NCBI GenBank assembly: GCA_023409835.1
Contig: JAEYQV010000049.1
Location: 1-8,742 of the forward strand
Direction of reading: 5' to 3'
DNA length: 8,742 nucleotides
Origin: Bacillota bacterium
Lineage (GTDB): Bacteria; Bacillota; Clostridia; Lachnospirales; Lachnospiraceae
Shown: one piece after another, positions 5,735-8,742 of the stretch
How the letters are laid out: each line of letters begins with the position of its first letter
Numbering within the stretch: position 1 is the first letter of the stretch
Made by a program: the position numbers and the translations under genes
The notes under the pieces: generated by a model
What the model saw: only the letters and a program-made list of their open reading frames with translations
Told to the model about the DNA's origin: nothing
Databases searched by the model: none

Positions 5735-7318
5735 TTACTCTTCTAACGGTTCGTCATTCCAAATATTATCCCAATAGCTTTCGCCCTGGAGCTGTCCCTC
5801 GAGATTCGTCCTGTTCTTCGCCGGTTTAGACTGGCTTTCAATCGGAGCATCGGAATTATCTGCCGGTTTCTCCTGTTGAGCCGGATCCGTATTCTTACGA
5901 TCCGTATTCTTGGTATCCGTGTTTTTGGTATCTGTCTTCTCCTGAACCGGTTTCTCCTCCACAACCTTCGTTCCGACTGTTATATAACGAGGTTCGGCAG
6001 CATAAGCGCTCTTGTTAATCAGTGTCCTGCTAACCTCAACGTCATCTACATATACCACCTTGTATAGTTCCGCTCTATAACCGGTATGGGCTGACTGCGT
6101 TACCTTCTGGTAAGTAGTAGGCTTGGTCGGATCCTTTTCAATTACATCAGCCGGAGGTGCAGTTTCACTTAAGACCACCGTAACAAATTCCAATCTTCTG
6201 TTCTTCGTATCTCTGGTTTCATGGCCCCAGATTTTAAAGGTAATTCTGCGGTCCTGTGTAAATGCCTCGATTAATATCGGAGCATTCGTATTATTTTTGA
6301 ATTTTAAATCCTTATAGGTTCCTGCAATAGCTGCATCTCTGGAAAGATCAACATAACTGATGGTCATGGAGTGTGATTGTCTCTCCACTACCTCCAGTTC
6401 AGAGAATAATACTGCATTATAAAGCGTTGTGGTTACCTGGCAGGCTCCTCCGCCAATACTGTCAATGACCTTACCCTGCGAATATGCTCCTGCTTCATAG
6501 TAACCGTTAGCTGCAGTAAACGGAGTCAGATGCTCATATCCGGAGAAAACCTCACCCGGATAAAGAACGGTATTATTAATCAGTCGCGCACCATTGGCCA
6601 AGTTAGCCGCCCTGCCCTCTGCAGAGCTTGCATACTCTGTTGTAAAGGTACCAAGAACCGTATTGCATTGCTCAACAACATCCCTGGTATACATCGGAAG
6701 ATCCTCTTCCATTACTGCATTTACTACAATGTCCAACCGATTCCAGTTATTTAAAACAGTATCCATGATTAACTGAGCCGTTGCGTCCACATTCACCTTG
6801 CTTCCCACAACATGGTCCGTATAGACAAACTTACCATTCTTGCGGGATACGGTAGCATTTACCGGCAGAGTATTATAGGAACTGACTTTTGTCTTTATTA
6901 ACTCATTCAGGCTACTCTCATCAATATGAAAGCTTAAGGGATAAACAATGTTACCCTGTTCAATATCCTTAAGATCCTTATATCGTTTAATCAGGTTTCC
7001 GGCAGTACCTAAGGATAACGCCTGCTGGATATTGTCATTCGGGTCATAATCGTACCCTAACTCACCAAGAGTGGATAATACGGTATCCTTTCCCACCATA
7101 ATAGCGATACCCTTACTGCGGAGAGTATCCGTAAAGCTGTCCACAGCCGCCTGAGCCTCTGCTTCGGTCATGCCGCTAACATCAACTGCGTCTATAAATA
7201 CACCTTGTGTTATCCTTTTATTATTTTCTTCTGCAGATGCATAATCAGCGTTTCCTTTTAAAACAAAGAATACCGATAATAATAATATCGCGGATAGATA
7301 TATTCTTTTCCTGCCCAT
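5735..7318 (-). CDS. VanW-family secreted/cell-wall protein with G5-like domain
   Basis: 527 residues, exported: basic MGRKR, hydrophobic core about 7-20 and an A27-S-A29 site for signal peptidase I. Residues about 40-210 form the YoaR-like putative peptidoglycan-binding region (PG_binding_4). VanW domain: about 218-350, including LYPGEVFSG and the hallmark IGGGACQVTTTLYNAVL (288-304). A G5-like beta domain follows (about 375-453, ending PRYITVGTKVV), then a low-complexity Lys/Thr/Asp/Asn-rich tail with a 5-residue repeat (KNTDT) that probably spans the wall. No LPXTG motif is seen. The molecular role of VanW proteins is not established; the name comes from an accessory gene of some vancomycin-resistance clusters, and this protein is not evidence of resistance. 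AGGAGG 7 nt before ATG fixes the start. It is the first gene of the probable four-gene operon. Confidence 0.9.
   Translation of the reverse strand: MGRKRIYLSAILLLSVFFVLKGNADYASAEENNKRITQGVFIDAVDVSGMTEAEAQAAVDSFTDTLRSKGIAIMVGKDTVLSTLGELGYDYDPNDNIQQALSLGTAGNLIKRYKDLKDIEQGNIVYPLSFHIDESSLNELIKTKVSSYNTLPVNATVSRKNGKFVYTDHVVGSKVNVDATAQLIMDTVLNNWNRLDIVVNAVMEEDLPMYTRDVVEQCNTVLGTFTTEYASSAEGRAANLANGARLINNTVLYPGEVFSGYEHLTPFTAANGYYEAGAYSQGKVIDSIGGGACQVTTTLYNAVLFSELEVVERQSHSMTISYVDLSRDAAIAGTYKDLKFKNNTNAPILIEAFTQDRRITFKIWGHETRDTKNRRLEFVTVVLSETAPPADVIEKDPTKPTTYQKVTQSAHTGYRAELYKVVYVDDVEVSRTLINKSAYAAEPRYITVGTKVVEEKPVQEKTDTKNTDTKNTDRKNTDPAQQEKPADNSDAPIESQSKPAKNRTNLEGQLQGESYWDNIWNDEPLEE
5882..5935 (-). repeat. 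15-bp in-frame repeat in the VanW-protein tail
   Basis: About 3.5 copies of a 15-bp unit (minus strand ACGGATACCAAGAAT and variants) encode TDTKN-TDTKN-TDRKN-TDP at residues 462-479. It is a slippage-prone linker that could vary in copy number between strains without changing the frame. Confidence 0.8.
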
Positions 7319-7369
7319 TATTCATCCTCCTTCTAATCGTCCGACTTGTGTCATGATTTCATTGTGATT

Positions 7370-7400
7370 TTTATGTAACTTCTACCTATTGTAACATAAA
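7370..7400. promoter_or_regulatory. Operator-like inverted repeat over the vanW -10/start
   Basis: TTTATGTAAC (7370-7379) and GTAACATAAA (7391-7400) are inverted half-sites matching at 9 of 10 positions, separated by 11 bp (about 21 bp centre to centre). They cover the -10 and the expected transcription start of the VanW gene, where a dimeric repressor could block initiation. Confidence 0.4.
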
Positions 7401-7415
7401 AGTCAGATTATTCAA
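7388..7415 (-). promoter_or_regulatory. Candidate sigma-A promoter of the vanW operon
   Basis: On the minus strand, -35 TTGAAT (7410-7415) and -10 TACAAT (7388-7393) are 16 bp apart, and the -10 is extended by TGT directly upstream. The leader to the VanW ATG would be about 60 nt. It probably drives the VanW, AIRS-like, Lrp and aminotransferase genes. Confidence 0.6.
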
Positions 7416-7423
7416 GATAATCT
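7405..7423. repeat. 19-bp palindrome over the vanW -35
   Basis: AGATTAT-TCAAG-ATAATCT has perfect 7-bp arms with a 5-nt centre and overlaps the -35 of the VanW promoter. On the minus strand it lies 36 nt past the microprotein stop and is followed by GACTTTT, so it could be a weak terminator for that gene or a second operator. Confidence 0.4.
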
Positions 7424-7431
7424 TTCCCCAA

Positions 7432-7460
7432 TTGACATTTCTTCCGGCTTTCGGTATATT
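7432..7460 (+). promoter_or_regulatory. Near-consensus sigma-A promoter facing the TPR-like gene
   Basis: TTGACA (7432-7437, perfect) lies 17 bp from TATATT (7455-7460, 5 of 6). The expected start is near 7467. It would give a leader of about 150 nt to the gene at 7615 and transcribe the whole 7459-7566 microprotein gene in antisense. This is the best-scoring promoter seen in the window. Confidence 0.75.
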
Positions 7461-7566
7461 AATAAAATATACTGAGAGCAGTAGGAACTATCATTGCCAG
7501 TATCAGAAAAATTATAATAATAGTAGAGAAAATTCTCTTTGTTTTCTTGTTACGAAAATTCATCAT
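7459..7566 (-). CDS. 35-residue single-pass membrane microprotein
   Basis: The reading MMNFRNKKTKRIFSTIIII, then FLILAMIVPTALSIFY, ends in TAA. A basic N-terminus (RNKKTKR) followed by about 22 hydrophobic residues predicts one membrane helix with the N-terminus inside. The start is supported by AGAGGTG (7574-7580) 7 nt before the first of two adjacent ATGs, the same strength as accepted genes here. I do not recognise a named family; similar tiny membrane proteins precede cell-envelope genes in Clostridia. It lies 140 bp upstream of the VanW gene on the same strand, so it may be a small envelope factor, or a leader-type gene for that operon. Its 3' end overlaps the -10 of the opposing plus-strand promoter. 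No clear minus-strand promoter was found upstream. Confidence 0.65.
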   Translation of the reverse strand: MMNFRNKKTKRIFSTIIIIFLILAMIVPTALSIFY

Positions 7567-7614
7567 CTTAAATCACCTCTTTTTTGTAATATTATGAAAG
7601 GTCGTGTACAGCCT

Positions 7615-8226
7615 ATGCAGTTATTCGTAAATTTTAGTGTCCTTATCATATTTGCGCTATGGATATTCTATGAAATTAGAAAAAGCTCCAGGATTGAAAG
7701 GATTAGGGCCGAGAAATTCTGGGAGAGGGAACAGGCAGCAAACCTTTCCCGTAAAACCGATATTTCCGGGCTGGATTATATCACTATTCCGTTGGAACGG
7801 CTTCCCATGGACGATACCGATGATTCCACAATAAATTCCTACCGTGATACTATTCATAAATTGGCTGATCAAAAGATTGTCAACCTGACCAGCTTTACCA
7901 ATACTGACCTAAAAATGAAATACGGTGCTTCCAACCTTGCAGTACTAACGGAATACGATAATAATTATCTTATTCTTGTGAGCACGTTGAATAAATGGGG
8001 AGAACGTCTCTATCACAATGGCTGTATCGATTCCGCTCTTGCTGTTTTTGAATTTGCTGTTATGTGCCTGACCGATGTCAGAAGGACCTATGAGCTGCTG
8101 GCCAGGATCTATGTGCTTCAGCATACTCCGGATAAAATAGACCCATTACTTGATATTATTCCATTTACTAACATCGTTGGAAGGGATAAGCTGATGGAAG
8201 AACTCCTTCGGTTAAAAAACTCCTAA
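7615..8226 (+). CDS. Membrane-anchored protein with TPR-like helical C-terminus, function unknown
   Basis: I do not recognise a named family. The 203-residue product starts with a single transmembrane helix (about residues 3-19, LFVNFSVLIIFALWIFY), then a charged segment (RKSSRIERIRAEKFWEREQ, 22-40) and a conserved-looking stretch LDYITIPLERLP (53-64). Residues about 115-200 form paired amphipathic helices; NKWGERLYHNGCIDSALAVF has the spacing of a tetratricopeptide repeat, suggesting a protein-binding cytoplasmic domain tethered to the membrane. Start: ATG at 7615 gives the helix right at the N-terminus; AAAGG lies 13 nt upstream. ATG at 7594 (7 more residues) is possible but has no ribosome site. 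The frame stays open to 7432, but that extension runs through the promoter and is not credible. It is transcribed alone, probably from 7432-7460. Confidence 0.7.
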   Translation: MQLFVNFSVLIIFALWIFYEIRKSSRIERIRAEKFWEREQAANLSRKTDISGLDYITIPLERLPMDDTDDSTINSYRDTIHKLADQKIVNLTSFTNTDLKMKYGASNLAVLTEYDNNYLILVSTLNKWGERLYHNGCIDSALAVFEFAVMCLTDVRRTYELLARIYVLQHTPDKIDPLLDIIPFTNIVGRDKLMEELLRLKNS

Positions 8227-8545
8227 TGTGTATTATAGCCACAGACCCTCATTCCTATTCCTTCCTCCGGGCATTCTTCCATATACTTAAATGACCGGAA
8301 ATCGGTATCAAAATCATTGGCTGTACTTAGTATTCTAATCTATTTTTCCTTATCTATCAAGATATTTTTCATCCATATTCCTGAAGGTCAGTTTTTATTC
8401 TCTGTTATTCTAAAATATTAAGAAATAATCCTCTGTCATCCAGTTACCGGGCAGTTCACCCGATAATCTCACCTTCTTTTAAGTATAGCCGCTCCTGTTA
8501 GTACTGCAACATAGTTATATTCCTGTGAATGCATTGACAGAGGGA
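8227..8545. other. Gene-free convergent region with coding-like fragments
   Basis: This stretch lies between the stop of the TPR-like gene and the stop of nth. I see no complete gene, RNA gene or strong terminator. Three short minus-strand fragments look protein-like: one of 21 codons starting ATG at 8534, one of about 20 codons around 8405-8470 (RLSGELPGNWMTEDYFLIF) that begins where the first stops (GTGA overlap), and an open stretch at 8223-8339 ending MRVCGYNTH. They may be the remains of a decayed gene or chance. A weak 5-bp hairpin followed by TTTTT near 8352-8370 and a 4-bp one near 8381-8397 are the only terminator-like plus-strand sites. Confidence 0.4.
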
Positions 8546-8742
8546 TTAGCTGATCTGTTTTACATACTTACAATACTGCTTCAGAAAACATCCGCTGCAT
8601 TTTGGACTTCTGGCTGTACAGATGGTCCGGCCCAGAGTGATAATCTGGATATTGTACAGAATCCATTGTTCCTTCGGAAGAATTCTCATTAATTCAAATT
8701 CTATTTTAACCGGATCCTCCTCCTCGGTAAAACCAAGACGAT
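8546..8742 (-). CDS. nth: Endonuclease III, C-terminal part (5' end outside the window)
   Basis: Only the last 64 codons are present. The fragment ends with Cys-x6-Cys-x2-Cys-x5-Cys (C41, C48, C51, C57 of the fragment, in ICTARSPKCSGCFLKQYC), the 4Fe-4S cluster motif of endonuclease III, preceded by the family's GR dipeptide (LGRTIC). The enzyme is a bifunctional DNA glycosylase/AP lyase that removes oxidised pyrimidines in base-excision repair. The catalytic Lys and Asp and the helix-hairpin-helix lie outside the window. The usual His before GR is Leu here, a minor deviation, so a close paralogue in the HhH-GPD family is possible. Only a fragment-rich gap lies downstream, and no clear terminator was found. 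Confidence 0.85.
   Translation of the reverse strand, partial: RLGFTEEEDPVKIEFELMRILPKEQWILYNIQIITLGRTICTARSPKCSGCFLKQYCKYVKQIS

Noticed and set aside
5743..5964. Minus-strand Arg-rich ORF of 73 codons in the VanW gene tail
   Set aside because: It is an alternative frame of the low-complexity repeat coding for the KNTDT tail.
5735..7318. Vancomycin-resistance determinant
   Set aside because: VanW-domain proteins are common in Clostridia outside van clusters; no vanA/B ligase, vanH, vanX or VanRS genes are present.
7432..7593. Upstream extension of the TPR-like gene to a TTG at 7432
   Set aside because: The extension would translate the promoter itself (TTGACA at 7432) and the antisense of the microprotein gene; the first ATG codons of the real gene are at 7594 and 7615.
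8450..8465. Hairpin CGGG...CCCG as terminator of nth
   Set aside because: Only four base pairs and no T-run on either strand.

Overview
The window looks like a chromosomal segment of an anaerobic, moderately AT-rich Firmicute, most likely a Clostridia/Lachnospiraceae member. This rests on the strong AGGAGG-type ribosome sites, the VanW-family secreted protein, the linked Lrp-type regulator and class I/II aminotransferase, the CheX chemotaxis phosphatase (a motile relative), the ferredoxin-type aldo/keto reductase tail, and the intrinsic terminators. Genus and species cannot be fixed from the sequence alone.

Layout. Positions 1-210 hold the 3' end of a plus-strand aldo/keto reductase and its strong terminator. 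Positions 210-1930 look like an accessory island: an AT-rich GNAT acetyltransferase gene (minus strand), the decayed 3' end of an IS1595-type transposase, a foldback element of about 300 bp with arms of about 100 bp and two apical hairpins, and a 60-bp tandem repeat that stops a few bases from the trmL stop codon. Positions 1931-7318 are a tightly packed minus-strand core block. In transcription order it is a VanW-family secreted protein, a PurM/HypE-superfamily protein, an Lrp/AsnC regulator that overlaps a TTG-started aminotransferase, then cheX and trmL. The first four genes have gaps of 23 bp or less, apart from a 48-bp gap before the preferred Lrp start, and probably form one operon driven from about 7388-7415. 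cheX ends inside an intrinsic terminator that separates it from trmL.

Positions 7319-7614 form a compact regulatory region. It contains the vanW promoter with operator-like inverted repeats, a 35-codon minus-strand membrane microprotein gene (7459-7566) with a strong ribosome site, and a near-consensus plus-strand promoter (7432-7460) whose transcript would run antisense through the microprotein gene and into a plus-strand gene for a membrane-anchored, TPR-like protein (7615-8226). The window ends with a stretch of about 320 bp holding only gene-like fragments, then the 3' end of a minus-strand endonuclease III gene (iron-sulfur Cys motif).

Functionally, the aminotransferase/Lrp pair resembles the Bacillus alaR-alaT (yugG-yugH) pair and suggests amino-acid-responsive control of alanine or aspartate-family transamination. 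The VanW protein is a cell-envelope protein; trmL and nth are housekeeping RNA-modification and DNA-repair genes. The most unusual material is the foldback/tandem-repeat element next to the transposase remnant, and the antisense microprotein arrangement. I did not find a convincing new defence or biosynthetic system.
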